DNA of 24,633 bases from SXIZ01 sp040079795 (GCA_040079795.1 JBEBJQ010000064.1:1-24633), one strand, 5' to 3'. Shown: positions 1 through 8,423, counted from the first letter of the stretch. Notes: generated by a model from the sequence alone, not told the origin. A program made the numbers and translations.

Positions 1-69
1 ATCTTGGTCAATTGGGCTTCTATTTGGATTCTAGCCATTTCAATTTTTGTTGATGCCTATGATATTTAA
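1..69 (+). CDS. C-terminal end of a possible membrane protein (partial)
   Basis: Frame 1 is open from the first base to a TAA at 67-69. It encodes a 22-residue hydrophobic tail ending in FVDAYDI, as expected for the last membrane segment of a protein that begins outside the window. The following gene begins 24 bases later, so the two could be co-transcribed. So short an open stretch can occur by chance, and no family can be assigned. Confidence 0.3.
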   Translation: MLVNWASIWILAISIFVDAYDI

Positions 70-93
70 TAATTGAGAGAATTAGAGATTTTT

Positions 94-867
94 ATGAAAA
101 AATGTATCGCTGGGTTTTATTTGCTTTTGATGGTTATGTTTTCATATGATTGCCTTGCTTTATATACTGTTGAATATATCCCTGCACTAAGTGCCGCCAG
201 GGGAATTGATGATTTTGGTAACATTGCTGGAAACAAAGTTGGCTATAACCAATCTACGGTTATAACCTCCGATGGAAGCTCCATTGTGATCCCATGTGGT
301 TCTTTCCCGTATGCAACTGTTGATGGCGTGGTTGTAGGGGCTGATTATGACCTACAATCGGCAGTAACCAGTTCATTCATTTGGAAAGATGGTGTTTGTA
401 GTAAAGCAGGGGGTATTTATACCGGTTATAGTAATGGAAAAGTGGCTGGTTACACACAAACGTCAGCATTTTACGGGTCTACGGTTATTTCATATCCTGG
501 CTCAAAAATTAATCGTGTGGAAGGCGTGAATCGAGCTGGCATAGTGGCTGGATACTCCCAGGTTCCAACGAGTACCAGACGTGGTGCCCCTTTAAAAACC
601 ATAGGTTGGTTGTGGTCACAAGATGCCGGTTTTTTTAAAACATTCCCTGGTTATCAGATTGCTGATGTAAATGATAATGGCGATGTTTTATCAGCAGCAC
701 CAGCATCGGTGTTTAGAAACGGGTTAGAGGAAGCTTTACCTATTCCGCCAAATACTTTTGGAACATGGCTGTATGAGATAAATAATTTTGGTGATATTGC
801 TGGTCAGATAAGAACATCAAGCTCACAATATTTGTATTCAGGTGTGGTGCTTCGAAGGGCACGGTAG
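94..867 (+). CDS. Secreted HAF-repeat-like protein
   Basis: A protein of 257 residues with an N-terminal signal peptide (MKK, then a hydrophobic stretch to about residue 22, cleaved near CLA). The body carries degenerate repeats of the form G-I/V-N/D-D-x-G-x-I-A-G: GIDDFGNIAG, VNRAGIVAGYS, VNDNGDVLS and INNFGDIAG. Repeats of this kind define the 'probable extracellular repeat, HAF family' proteins, which are predicted to fold as propeller-like surface or exported proteins of unknown function. The ATG at 94 is chosen over an upstream TTG at 73 because the signal peptide begins there. The protein lacks a visible PEP-CTERM or autotransporter tail. It is not part of an obvious operon with the next intact genes, which lie on the other strand. 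Confidence 0.6.
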   Translation: MKKCIAGFYLLLMVMFSYDCLALYTVEYIPALSAARGIDDFGNIAGNKVGYNQSTVITSDGSSIVIPCGSFPYATVDGVVVGADYDLQSAVTSSFIWKDGVCSKAGGIYTGYSNGKVAGYTQTSAFYGSTVISYPGSKINRVEGVNRAGIVAGYSQVPTSTRRGAPLKTIGWLWSQDAGFFKTFPGYQIADVNDNGDVLSAAPASVFRNGLEEALPIPPNTFGTWLYEINNFGDIAGQIRTSSSQYLYSGVVLRRAR

Positions 868-1029
868 GATGAGGCTTTGCTGGATATGTTGAGTAATGCT
901 GTCGATTTTTATTTTTAGAGTAAATAAGCAATAGTTATGCCATTAAAATTCAACGAGAAAAACGATTCAGCCACTTCAAGATTGGACTATAATCAGTTTT
1001 AGCAACACCTAATTTCCGAATGATCCCAC

Positions 1030-1182
1030 TTTAGTATGGCATTATTTTTCTATGTTTGAAATCGCTTTTCATATCTGGATGCAGAGGAAATATTTTCCGA
1101 GTGGAATGTCAAAGTTGACCACTCTACACTGAACCGACCGCAACTCTTAGAAGATTTTATGAGCGTGGATACCGTAAAATAA
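1030..1182 (+). pseudogene. IS6-family transposase remnant
   Basis: The intergenic stretch 868-1233 holds a decayed transposase scrap. Translated in one frame, 1030-1182 gives FFYV, a stop, then SYLDAEEIFSEWNVKVDHST and LNR. This matches the N-terminal helix-turn-helix region of IS6/IS26-type DDE transposases (family pattern SYRD-x-EE-x3-ERG-x-x-VDHSTxxRW). Shortly after, VDTVK resembles a deletion-damaged version of the VDETYVK catalytic block. An internal stop and a large internal loss leave no function. No terminal inverted repeats or second end are visible. I see nothing recognisable between 868 and 1029. Confidence 0.6.
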
Positions 1183-1192
1183 TCTAAACAAC

Positions 1193-1227
1193 TTCATCCG
1201 CCAATAACCCTTAGTAAAGCGGATGAA
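1193..1227 (-). terminator. Hairpin after ybbP, likely terminator
   Basis: A perfect 9-bp inverted repeat (TTCATCCGC at 1193-1201 and GCGGATGAA at 1219-1227, loop 17) lies 7 bases past the ybbP stop. It is placed to end the minus-strand ybbA-ybbP transcript. The T-run that should follow on that strand is weak (GTTGTTT), so it may be only a 3'-stabilising hairpin. Confidence 0.45.
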
Positions 1228-1233
1228 TCCATT

Positions 1234-3720
1234 TTAAAGCTGCTGTAACACCTGTAACGGGGCTTTTTTAACCACATCCCGCAGCCCCCAATAGCCCGTT
1301 AAGCTAATCACCCCTGCGGCGCTTAACGGGACAATCAGCCAAAGCCAAAAACTCGGATGATACGTTAAATGCAATACATAATGGTATAAAACAATAGTGA
1401 CCACTTCAGCCAAAATAATGGCTAATACCCCAGAAATTAAGCCAAGTAAGCAAAACTCCAAAACATGGGTTTTATTTAATAAACTGCTGCTGGCACCCAA
1501 GGTACGCATCAGCGCCCCCCTATAAATTCGCTGATCCAAAGTCGCATAAACTGCGGCGAATAACACCGTAAATCCTGCACATAAAGCTAAATAAAACAGG
1601 TAATTGATCGCAGTTGTAAGTTGTGCCAAGATGGTTTTAAATTGGCTCAGGATTAAATCAACTTCTAGCACGGTAATACTGGGATAATTTTTAACCAAGC
1701 TATTCAAGAAATTTTTCTGCTGAGGGCTGAGGTAAAAACTGGTCATGTAAGTATGGGCATAATTTTCTATACTACCGGGCGAAAAAATCATATAAAAATT
1801 GGGTTGCATAGTTTCCCATTGCACTTTGCGTAAACTGCCCACCCGTGCCGTAAATTGTTCGCTTCCAATGCTAAAGGTGAGTACATCATCCAATTTGATA
1901 CGTAAATTATCCGCCAGCTTTTGTTCGACAGACACCAAGCCGGGTTTTGGGTCTTTTGTCCACCAATTTCCCCCGAGGATTGTATTATCCTTAGGCAAAG
2001 TAGCCGACCAAGTTAAACTTAGATCCCGTTCAGTCGCTTCTTTACCTTCCGACTCTTTGGATACCCGTTGTTGAACAGGCGCATCATTAATTTTGATTAA
2101 CCGCCCACTAACCACCGGAAAATATTGGCTATCATTTTGAGTCAGGTTTTTTATATCTTGTTGGATTAAGGGCAGTTGCTCGGTAAAAATATTCAATGCA
2201 AAATGATTGGGCGCATTTTCAGGTAATTGCTGTTTCCAGTTATCAATCAGATCGTTTTTAACCGTTAAGCTCAGTACCATAGCCATTAAGGTAATACTAA
2301 AAGCCAAAATTTGGCTGATACTCGCCTGGCGTTCCTGCAATAAATTTTGCAAACCAAAACGCCAGGTAAGATTTAGATGTGGCAAAAGCCTACGACTATA
2401 AGAAAGCAGGCCATAGACCAGTAGCATAAGCAACATAAGACTGCCTAAACCACTTCCAATAATGGTAGTCGTCATACGCAGATCATGGGTATAGCGCCAG
2501 ATTAAAATACCAATGATAGAGGTAGCTAAACCATAAACAAACCACGCACTTGCAGGCAATGGCTGTAATTCACGACGCAACACACGTAAGGCGGATACCT
2601 GTTGCAAGCGCAAAATAGGCGGCAGGGCAAAGCCAATTAAAATCACCATACCAGTGATAAAACCAAAACTGAGTGACAACCAGCTCGGTGGTGCTAATTG
2701 TTGGGGTAACAATGAATGTAGCACCTGCATTAATAAGGCTTGCGCCAGCCAACCAAAAAAACAGCCAATGGTACAAGCAGTGATGCCTAGCACGACTATT
2801 TGAATAGTATATAAACTCAATATTTTAGATTGCGTGCACCCTAAACAACGCAAAATGGCGGCCGCATCAAAATGCCGTTCAGTGTAGCGGCGGGTGGTCA
2901 TCGCAATCGCAACGCCCGCAATCAAAACCACCACAATGCTGGATAGTCCTAAATAGCGTTCAGCACGCGTTAATGCACCACCGACTTCAGGTCGATCTTC
3001 ATGTAGATCCAAGATGCGTTGCGAAGGATTAAGTTGAGGTTTTAGCCATGCTTTAAAATCCAGTAACGGTTTAGGGTCGCCGGCATATTGAAAAAAATAA
3101 TGGACATGGCTGCCCGGTTGAATAATCTGGGTGGCTGGTAAATCCGCATAATTCATCATTACCCGCGGCGATAGACTATACATATCACCCCGCTTATCAG
3201 GCTCATAGGTAATTATGTGACTAATCGTTAAGGGCTTTTCACCCACTGTTAATTGATCACCCAATTTTAAACCTAATGCCGATAATACCCGTTTTTCTAC
3301 CCAACACTTTGTGGGCTCAGGGCCTTGCAAACGCTTTTGTTCAGTAGCGTAATCACTATCACTGTTTTTTAAATACCCCCGCAGCGGGTACTGTTCACTA
3401 ACCGCTTTAATCCCCGCTAACAATAATTGTTCATGTTCAATTAATACGCTGGTGAATTCAACCGTCTGTGCCTGTTTTAAACCCAGTAATGTTGCTTTTT
3501 CCTGCCAACCATCAACCAGCGGTGTTGAACTACTCACCACCAAATCAGCTGCCAAAAACTCAGCCGCCTGCGTATCCATAGTACGTTGCAATCGGTCGGC
3601 AAAAAGACTTATTGCCGATGAACCGGTTACCGCAATAATTAAAGCAATTAACAAAATGCTTAATTCGCCTGAACGGTAATCGCGAACCAATAGCCGTAAT
3701 GCAAGCTTAAAGGTATTCAT
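1234..3720 (-). CDS. ybbP: ABC transporter permease, FtsX-like (YbbP)
   Basis: An 828-residue integral membrane protein with the architecture of the YbbP/LolC-E-like MacB-FtsX permeases. It has one N-terminal membrane helix (about residues 19-40), a periplasmic domain, a bundle of helices in the middle (about 260-450), a second periplasmic domain, and three C-terminal helices (about 725-820). The two helix bundles follow the FtsX-domain pattern, with the conserved 'R-Y-x-E-R-x-x-D-x-A-I-L-R-x-L-G' type coupling segment (RRYTERHFDAAAILRCLG) and its C-terminal counterpart (RIYRGALMRTLGAS). The start overlaps the end of the ATPase gene by 4 bases (ATGA), so the two are translationally coupled. 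YbbA-YbbP beside TesA is a conserved gammaproteobacterial arrangement. The substrate is not firmly known; a role in lipid or envelope processing is inferred from the neighbour. Confidence 0.9.
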   Translation of the reverse strand: MNTFKLALRLLVRDYRSGELSILLIALIIAVTGSSAISLFADRLQRTMDTQAAEFLAADLVVSSSTPLVDGWQEKATLLGLKQAQTVEFTSVLIEHEQLLLAGIKAVSEQYPLRGYLKNSDSDYATEQKRLQGPEPTKCWVEKRVLSALGLKLGDQLTVGEKPLTISHIITYEPDKRGDMYSLSPRVMMNYADLPATQIIQPGSHVHYFFQYAGDPKPLLDFKAWLKPQLNPSQRILDLHEDRPEVGGALTRAERYLGLSSIVVVLIAGVAIAMTTRRYTERHFDAAAILRCLGCTQSKILSLYTIQIVVLGITACTIGCFFGWLAQALLMQVLHSLLPQQLAPPSWLSLSFGFITGMVILIGFALPPILRLQQVSALRVLRRELQPLPASAWFVYGLATSIIGILIWRYTHDLRMTTTIIGSGLGSLMLLMLLVYGLLSYSRRLLPHLNLTWRFGLQNLLQERQASISQILAFSITLMAMVLSLTVKNDLIDNWKQQLPENAPNHFALNIFTEQLPLIQQDIKNLTQNDSQYFPVVSGRLIKINDAPVQQRVSKESEGKEATERDLSLTWSATLPKDNTILGGNWWTKDPKPGLVSVEQKLADNLRIKLDDVLTFSIGSEQFTARVGSLRKVQWETMQPNFYMIFSPGSIENYAHTYMTSFYLSPQQKNFLNSLVKNYPSITVLEVDLILSQFKTILAQLTTAINYLFYLALCAGFTVLFAAVYATLDQRIYRGALMRTLGASSSLLNKTHVLEFCLLGLISGVLAIILAEVVTIVLYHYVLHLTYHPSFWLWLIVPLSAAGVISLTGYWGLRDVVKKAPLQVLQQL

Positions 3721-4382
3721 AACAATCTACCTGCTTCCAGCGTAATTGACCGTTGACAACGGGCTGCCAAAACCGGGTCATGGGTCACTAAAATCAAAGT
3801 GGTTTGATTTTCAAGATTAAGTTGAAACAACAATTCAATAATATGTGCCCCGGTTTTTTGATCCAGATTACCGGTCGGCTCATCCGCAAATAAAATTCGC
3901 GGTTGGGTTACAAAAGCCCGCGCTAAAGCAACCCGCTGTTGTTCACCACCAGATAGTTGCTTCGGTGTATGGGTTAAGCGGTGCTTAAGTTCAACCCGTT
4001 CTAAAAACTCTGTAGCTATCATTTTAGCTTGGCTGTTACCACTGAGTTCAAGCGGTAACATCACATTTTCCAAAGCGGTTAAACCCGGCAGCAATTGAAA
4101 AGATTGGAAAACAAAGCCAATTAATTGGTTGCGTAATTTTGCACGCCCATCTTCATCCAATGCAGTTAAAGATTTTCCTTGCAAAATCACTTCACCGGCG
4201 CTGGGTGCATCCAGTCCTGCCAATAAACCCAGCAAAGTCGACTTGCCCGAACCGGATGCCCCTATGATGGCCAGACTTTCACCAGCATTGATTAGCAAAT
4301 TAATATCTGTCAGGATGTGTAAGGCGCCTGAGGATGTTGCAACGGTTTTACCGAGATTGCGCGTTTCAATAAGGCAATTCAT
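3717..4382 (-). CDS. ybbA: ABC transporter ATP-binding protein YbbA
   Basis: A cytoplasmic ATPase subunit of about 221 residues, of the LolD/MacB/YbbA class. Visible motifs are Walker A (GASGSGKST), the Q-loop (FVFQSFQLLPGLTALENV), the signature LSGGEQQRVALARAF, Walker B (RILFADEPTGNLD) and the switch histidine (LVTHD). The open frame extends upstream to 4454. The ATG at 4382 is preferred because the protein then begins MNCLIETRNLGK, in register with YbbA of E. coli; the longer forms overlap tesA and have no clear ribosome site. The tesA start at 4408 lies only 25 bases away on the other strand, so the two divergent promoters must lie inside each other's coding regions or share a very small space. 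It works with the YbbP permease directly downstream. Confidence 0.92.
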   Translation of the reverse strand: MNCLIETRNLGKTVATSSGALHILTDINLLINAGESLAIIGASGSGKSTLLGLLAGLDAPSAGEVILQGKSLTALDEDGRAKLRNQLIGFVFQSFQLLPGLTALENVMLPLELSGNSQAKMIATEFLERVELKHRLTHTPKQLSGGEQQRVALARAFVTQPRILFADEPTGNLDQKTGAHIIELLFQLNLENQTTLILVTHDPVLAARCQRSITLEAGRLL

Positions 4383-4407
4383 TGAATGATTGGATTGAGA
4401 GTTAAGC

Positions 4408-5010
4408 ATGATAAAAATAGTATTGGCAATATTAATGGTTATGGGCTCTAGCATTACTTCAGCTAAAAATATCCTGGTGGTCGGTGATAGCCTGAGTGCC
4501 GGTTATGGAATAAATGCTGAACAAGGCTGGGTGGCGTTATTACAGCATAAATTGCAGGCAGAAAATAAGTCTTTTCAGGTCTTTAATGAAAGCATCAGTG
4601 GCGATACCACCGCAGGCGGTTTAGCACGGATTGACAGTGCATTAAGCAAACATCGGCCGGATATTTTATTATTGGAATTGGGCGCTAATGATGGTTTACG
4701 TGGCTTATCGCCAAACATTATGCAAGCAAATTTGACAGAAATCATTAAGCGCAGCCAAAAAGCAGGTGCGAAAGTATTGTTGTTAGGCATTCGCATCCCA
4801 TTAAATTACGGCAAGCGCTATTCAGATATGTTTTACACAGTATATCCAACCCTTGCCAAAAACCTAAAGGTTAGTCTGGTACCGTTTATGTTGGAAGATG
4901 TCGCTTTAAACAAAAACTTTATGCAGGCGGATGGGTTACATCCCAATGCAGAAGCACAACCTGTTTTATTGGAAACCATTTGGTCTAATTTAATGCCTTT
5001 AGTGAAATGA
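4408..5010 (+). CDS. tesA: Arylesterase / acyl-CoA thioesterase I / lysophospholipase L1
   Basis: A 200-residue SGNH/GDSL hydrolase exported to the periplasm (signal peptide to about Ala19). All four SGNH blocks are visible: GDS with the nucleophile Ser28, the oxyanion Gly65 (SISGD) and Asn94 (GAND), and Asp175/His178 (DGLHP). TesA-type enzymes cleave fatty acyl esters and thioesters, including lysophospholipids. GAGAG at 4397-4401 is a good ribosome site. The gene is divergent from ybbA, the order also seen in E. coli, which suggests a shared lipid-related role with the YbbAP transporter. Confidence 0.93.
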   Translation: MIKIVLAILMVMGSSITSAKNILVVGDSLSAGYGINAEQGWVALLQHKLQAENKSFQVFNESISGDTTAGGLARIDSALSKHRPDILLLELGANDGLRGLSPNIMQANLTEIIKRSQKAGAKVLLLGIRIPLNYGKRYSDMFYTVYPTLAKNLKVSLVPFMLEDVALNKNFMQADGLHPNAEAQPVLLETIWSNLMPLVK

Positions 5011-5017
5011 GCTAACA

Positions 5018-5223
5018 TTTATTTTTAATAAACTATAAATAATAAAATATTTTTTTAAAACTCTATTATTACTATTAGCAAGGCTTTTTATTGTGTATAA
5101 CCGCTTTAAAGATAAGTTGGATAAAGGTTAAGCTGCTCATTAACTTTGTGTACGAAATTACAATAAGCTGTAAGCAACATGTGGATAAGTTAGGGGGGAA
5201 TAGTTATCCGCAGGTTATCCACA
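5018..5223. other. AT-rich tract plus DnaA-box cluster (origin-like)
   Basis: The 415-base gap 5011-5425 begins with about 60 bases of almost pure A/T (5018-5078). Nonamers matching DnaA boxes follow: TGTGTATAA at 5092-5100 (complement TTATACACA, the E. coli R2 type), GTTGGATAA at 5116-5124 (weak), TGTGGATAA at 5180-5188 (perfect R1/R4 type), TTATCCGCA at 5204-5212 (one mismatch) and TTATCCACA at 5215-5223 (perfect). The last two are spaced 11 bases start to start, about one helical turn, in the same orientation. GATC occurs at 5275-5278 and 5340-5343. This is the composition of a replication origin or another DnaA-binding locus. No dnaA, dnaN or mnmG lies in the window, so the role is open. 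Confidence 0.5.
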
Positions 5224-5349
5224 AAATAAACAATGGCCTACTCATACTTAACTTGCCTCAGGTTTAGAGATTTGGATCAACACGCTTGCATTACGACAAA
5301 ACTAAGTTAACTTAGCAGGGTAGATTTTTAATTTTTGATGATCATTGCC

Positions 5350-5355
5350 TATAAT
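5350..5355 (+). promoter_or_regulatory. Candidate -10 box for the 5426 gene
   Basis: A consensus TATAAT lies about 70 bases before the small acidic protein gene, downstream of the DnaA-box cluster. No convincing -35 element sits at 16-18 bases upstream, so this is only a candidate promoter for the run of genes 5426-8142. Confidence 0.35.
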
Positions 5356-5425
5356 GGCCGTTGTAATTTGTTACTATCTTTTTTAAAGGCATCACTTTGC
5401 CATTTTTTTAAACAGGGGTTGCGCT

Positions 5426-5728
5426 ATGTCCACTATTACTGATCCAATTATTGACAGTTGGTATAAAGATCTTGAAAACAATCTGATTTTTAAAGTCCTG
5501 ACCATTGAGGATAAAGGTGACACCATTGAGGTTCAATACCTGGATGGTGATTTGGGGTCTTACGATAAAGAGAGTTGGTATAACTCGACGATTGATTTTA
5601 TTGAAGCGCCTGAAGATTGGAGCGCGCCTTTTGATGATATGGAAGAGGACGATTTAGGTTACTCTGATACGGATATGCACCGTCAAGGGTTTGATGATCT
5701 CAGTTCGGGCGACTGGTTGGATGATTAG
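5426..5728 (+). CDS. Small acidic protein, DUF6763-like
   Basis: A 100-residue, strongly acidic cytoplasmic protein without signal peptide or membrane segment. It has a WYKD-x-E motif near the start, a YLDGDLGSYDKESWY segment, an EAPEDWSAPFDDMEEDDLGY motif and an acidic tail. The pattern 'WY...F-x-V...I-E-x-Q-Y-x-D-G-D...PEDW-x-x-P-F-D-D' is typical of a small uncharacterised gammaproteobacterial family that I recall as DUF6763. AGGGG about 10 bases upstream is the ribosome site. It is followed after 12 bases by the P-loop protein and may be co-transcribed with it. No biochemical function is known. Confidence 0.75.
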   Translation: MSTITDPIIDSWYKDLENNLIFKVLTIEDKGDTIEVQYLDGDLGSYDKESWYNSTIDFIEAPEDWSAPFDDMEEDDLGYSDTDMHRQGFDDLSSGDWLDD

Positions 5729-5740
5729 GAATAATTTGTT

Positions 5741-6598
5741 ATGAGAATGACCGCGCAGGAATTTTTGGATTGGAAATCTAAAAGTATTACTTTATTGGCT
5801 ATGTCAGGTGCCGGTAAAACCACTTTAGCTAATAAATTGCCCAAGCATAAATGGTTTCATTATTCCGGTGACTACCGTATTGGCACTAAATATTTAGCAG
5901 AACCTATTTTAGACAACATCAAACGGCAGGCGATGGAAGTACCGTTTTTACGTGAACTATTGTTATCCGATTCTATCTATATCTGTAATAACATTACCGT
6001 AGAGAATCTTGCACCGATTTCAAGTTTTTTGGGCAAAATTGGTGATCCTGCGAAAGGGGGATTGACGATGCAGGAGTTTAAACGTCGTCAGGCCTTACAT
6101 TATCATGCGGAAGTTTCAGCGATGTTGGATGTACCGGAATTTATCCGAAAAGCCGAAGATATTTATAACTATACGCACTTTTTAAATGACGCCGGTGGCA
6201 GCGTTTGTGAGCTGGACAATCCAAAAGTATTAGAGGTATTGGCGCAACATACCTTAATTGTATACATAAAAATTCCTCCGGCACTGGAGCAAACTATTAT
6301 TCATCGCGCTAAAGCCGGCCCCAAACCGCTGTATTATCGTGAAGCTTTTTTGGATGAGCAGCTTAACAATTATCTGGCGCTTACCGGTTGTCCCAATGCT
6401 GATTTAATAGTTCCTGATGAATTTGTAAGCTGGGTATTTCCAGAATTATTCAAAGCCCGTGTGCCAAGATATCAGGCGATAGCAGACCAATATGGCTATA
6501 CCATTGACGCGAATGCGGTAGCAACTGTTCAAAACGAGGCCGATTTCATGCAACTTATTGCCGATGCCATTGCCCAACAAGCCACAGGTAAAGTTTAA
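5741..6598 (+). CDS. P-loop ATPase/kinase-like protein of unknown function, next to metA
   Basis: A 285-residue cytoplasmic protein with a Walker A-like loop near residues 19-27 (AMSGAGKTT; the usual first Gly is replaced by Ala). The layout resembles small-molecule kinases of the shikimate/adenylate-kinase fold: an N-terminal P-loop strand, a second strand ending KWFHYSGDYRIGT, and a late hydrophobic strand (TLIVYIKI) before a basic segment. No catalytic Walker B is certain, and I do not recognise the substrate. The stop is 2 bases before metA, so the two genes are very probably one transcription unit. Two in-frame ATGs (5741, 5747) are possible starts; the first is used here. Confidence 0.7.
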   Translation: MRMTAQEFLDWKSKSITLLAMSGAGKTTLANKLPKHKWFHYSGDYRIGTKYLAEPILDNIKRQAMEVPFLRELLLSDSIYICNNITVENLAPISSFLGKIGDPAKGGLTMQEFKRRQALHYHAEVSAMLDVPEFIRKAEDIYNYTHFLNDAGGSVCELDNPKVLEVLAQHTLIVYIKIPPALEQTIIHRAKAGPKPLYYREAFLDEQLNNYLALTGCPNADLIVPDEFVSWVFPELFKARVPRYQAIADQYGYTIDANAVATVQNEADFMQLIADAIAQQATGKV

Positions 6599-6600
6599 GC

Positions 6601-7665
6601 ATGCCTATTGTTGCCCATACCAATTTACCGACCTTTCAACGGCTTAAGGAAGAAGGCGAAGATATTTTAAGTCTGGATCGTGCGCAACAACAAGATATCC
6701 GTGAATTGCATATCGGTTTGCTAAATATGATGCCAGATGCTGCATTGGAAGCAACGGAACGGCAATTTTTTCGCTTGGTTGGTGCTTGTAATCAGATTAG
6801 CCAATTTCATGTGCATCCTTTTACTATTAATGGTTTACTGAGAAGTCCAGAGGCACAGGCGCATATTGACAGCTACTATGAGTCGTTTGAAAAAATTAAG
6901 GCCGATGGCTTGGATGCGCTCATCATTAGTGGCGCTAATGTCACCCATGACCAATTGTCTGAGGAAGATTTTTGGATTCCTTTGACAGAGGTTTTTGATT
7001 GGGCAAAACAGAATGTTACCTCGGTGTTATGCTCTTGTCTTGCCACACACGCCCTGATTGAATGGTGTTATGGTATTCGGCGCACGCGTTTGCCTGCGAA
7101 GCGTTGGGGGGTTTTTAGCCATACCCTGACGGACCGTAAACATCCTTTAGTCGCTGAAATTAATACCCGTTTTGATGTACCGCATTCACGCTTTAATGAG
7201 ATCTTCCAAAAAGATATGGAGCATCATGGGTTAAAGGTTTTAGTACGGAGCGAAGAAGCGGGTACGCATTTAGCCGTAAGCCCTGATGGCTTTCGGATCG
7301 TCTTTTTTCAAGGGCATCCTGAGTACGACGATATTAGTTTATTAAAAGAATATAAGCGCGAAGTGGCCCGGTATTACCGCACTGAAATTGACGAATACCC
7401 GCCTTTTCCAGAACATTATTTTAATGCACAAGTGCAGGAGCTGTTATACGCTTATGCGCAGCAAGTTCAAACAGCAAGGCAGCACGGGTTTGAGCTACCT
7501 GAATTCCCAGAAAATGCCATAGTGAATACTTTGGATAATACCTGGCGCGATACTGCTAGAGCCGTGTTTAATAACTGGCTTGGTAAAGTCTATCAAATCA
7601 CTAATCAGGATCGGCGCTTACCCTTTATGGACGGCATTGATCCTGAAAACCCTTTAGGTTTATAA
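6601..7665 (+). CDS. metA: Homoserine O-acyltransferase (MetA type, likely succinyl)
   Basis: A 354-residue cytoplasmic enzyme of the glutamine-amidotransferase-like MetA family, which acylates homoserine at the first committed step of methionine synthesis. The start matches the family (MPIVAHTNLP, then LHIGLLNMMP, where E. coli has LKVLILNLMP). The catalytic cysteine aligns to Cys146 in SVLCSCLATHAL, and the catalytic histidine is in FFQGHPEYD (His239) with the following Glu. The specificity region reads IISGANV. It is longer than the E. coli enzyme (309 residues), mostly at the C-terminus. Whether acetyl- or succinyl-CoA is used cannot be settled by eye. It is tightly packed between the P-loop protein and the deaminase gene (3-base gap). 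Confidence 0.92.
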   Translation: MPIVAHTNLPTFQRLKEEGEDILSLDRAQQQDIRELHIGLLNMMPDAALEATERQFFRLVGACNQISQFHVHPFTINGLLRSPEAQAHIDSYYESFEKIKADGLDALIISGANVTHDQLSEEDFWIPLTEVFDWAKQNVTSVLCSCLATHALIEWCYGIRRTRLPAKRWGVFSHTLTDRKHPLVAEINTRFDVPHSRFNEIFQKDMEHHGLKVLVRSEEAGTHLAVSPDGFRIVFFQGHPEYDDISLLKEYKREVARYYRTEIDEYPPFPEHYFNAQVQELLYAYAQQVQTARQHGFELPEFPENAIVNTLDNTWRDTARAVFNNWLGKVYQITNQDRRLPFMDGIDPENPLGL

Positions 7666-7668
7666 GAA

Positions 7669-8142
7669 ATGCTCCAACATCAGGATTATTTGCAACAGGC
7701 TATTCAGTTGGCTGCAGATAACGCCAGTTCAGGTAAAGGTGGGCCCTATGGTGCGCTTATCGTCCAAAATAACCAGATAATTGCTGCTAGTGCCAATCAG
7801 GTGACTGGTTTGTTAGATCCAACTGCGCATGCCGAGGTTATGGCTATTCGCACGGCCTGTGAGTATTTACAGGATTTTCAATTATCGGATTGCGTTCTCT
7901 ACAGTAGTTGTGAGCCATGCCCTATGTGTGTCGGTGCGATTTATTGGGCGCGTTTGCAAAATGTTTATTTTGCCTGCAGCCGTGATGATGCGGCTAATGC
8001 TGGTTTTGATGACCGTTTTATTTATACTGAAATTGCATTGGCACCGGAAGCACGTAGAATTCCGATGCAGGGCGTGCAAGTTGCTAATGCACTTTTACCG
8101 TTTACTTTGTGGAAAAATTTAGCGTTAAAAATTCATTATTAA
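7669..8142 (+). CDS. guaD: Guanine deaminase-type nucleoside/base deaminase
   Basis: A 157-residue zinc-dependent deaminase of the cytidine-deaminase-like fold. The zinc and catalytic residues are in HAE (His54, Glu56) and PCPMC (Cys84, Cys87). The domain-swap segment DDAANAGFDDRFIYTEI and the C-terminal WKNLALKIHY match Bacillus subtilis GuaD closely, rather than the tRNA adenosine deaminase TadA. GuaD hydrolyses guanine to xanthine for purine salvage. It starts 3 bases after metA and probably shares its transcript. A different purine or nucleoside substrate remains possible. Confidence 0.85.
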   Translation: MLQHQDYLQQAIQLAADNASSGKGGPYGALIVQNNQIIAASANQVTGLLDPTAHAEVMAIRTACEYLQDFQLSDCVLYSSCEPCPMCVGAIYWARLQNVYFACSRDDAANAGFDDRFIYTEIALAPEARRIPMQGVQVANALLPFTLWKNLALKIHY

Positions 8143-8154
8143 ACCGAAAAATTA

Positions 8155-8180
8155 TTAAGCAAATTGCTTTTGCTGCTTAA
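8155..8180 (+). terminator. Hairpin directly after guaD
   Basis: TTAAGCA (8155-8161) and TGCTTAA (8174-8180) form a perfect 7-bp stem with a 12-base loop, followed by CTAAAAAA. It lies 12 bases after the guaD stop. It lacks a downstream T-run on the plus strand, so it may act as an mRNA 3' hairpin. Confidence 0.35.
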
Positions 8181-8283
8181 CTAAAAAATGAGTATTGATA
8201 TTCATATCTAAAACTAATATTCCCCCCCGTAAAAAACGCTTGAAAACACCCCATCAAAAGGTTCTCCACAACCAAAGCTTGAT

Positions 8284-8311
8284 AAAGTCGTTTTATTAAA
8301 CTGACTTTTTT
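8284..8311 (+). terminator. Rho-independent terminator of the metA-guaD unit
   Basis: AAAGTC-GTTT (8284-8293), a 4-base loop and AAAC-(T)-GACTTT (8298-8308) make a 10-bp stem with one bulged base, followed directly by more T residues to 8311. This is the form of an intrinsic terminator, though the stem is AT-rich. The gap 8143-8613 otherwise holds a C-run, a short tandem repeat and the leader of the next gene. Confidence 0.55.
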
Positions 8312-8423
8312 ATGCGCAAATTAAGATGATCCGCCTGTTTCTTTAACACTGTTGTGTTGGCGTAGAAATTGCTGAATATTTTATACGGAACAACGGAACG
8401 TAATTTTAATAAATCAGTCTCAC

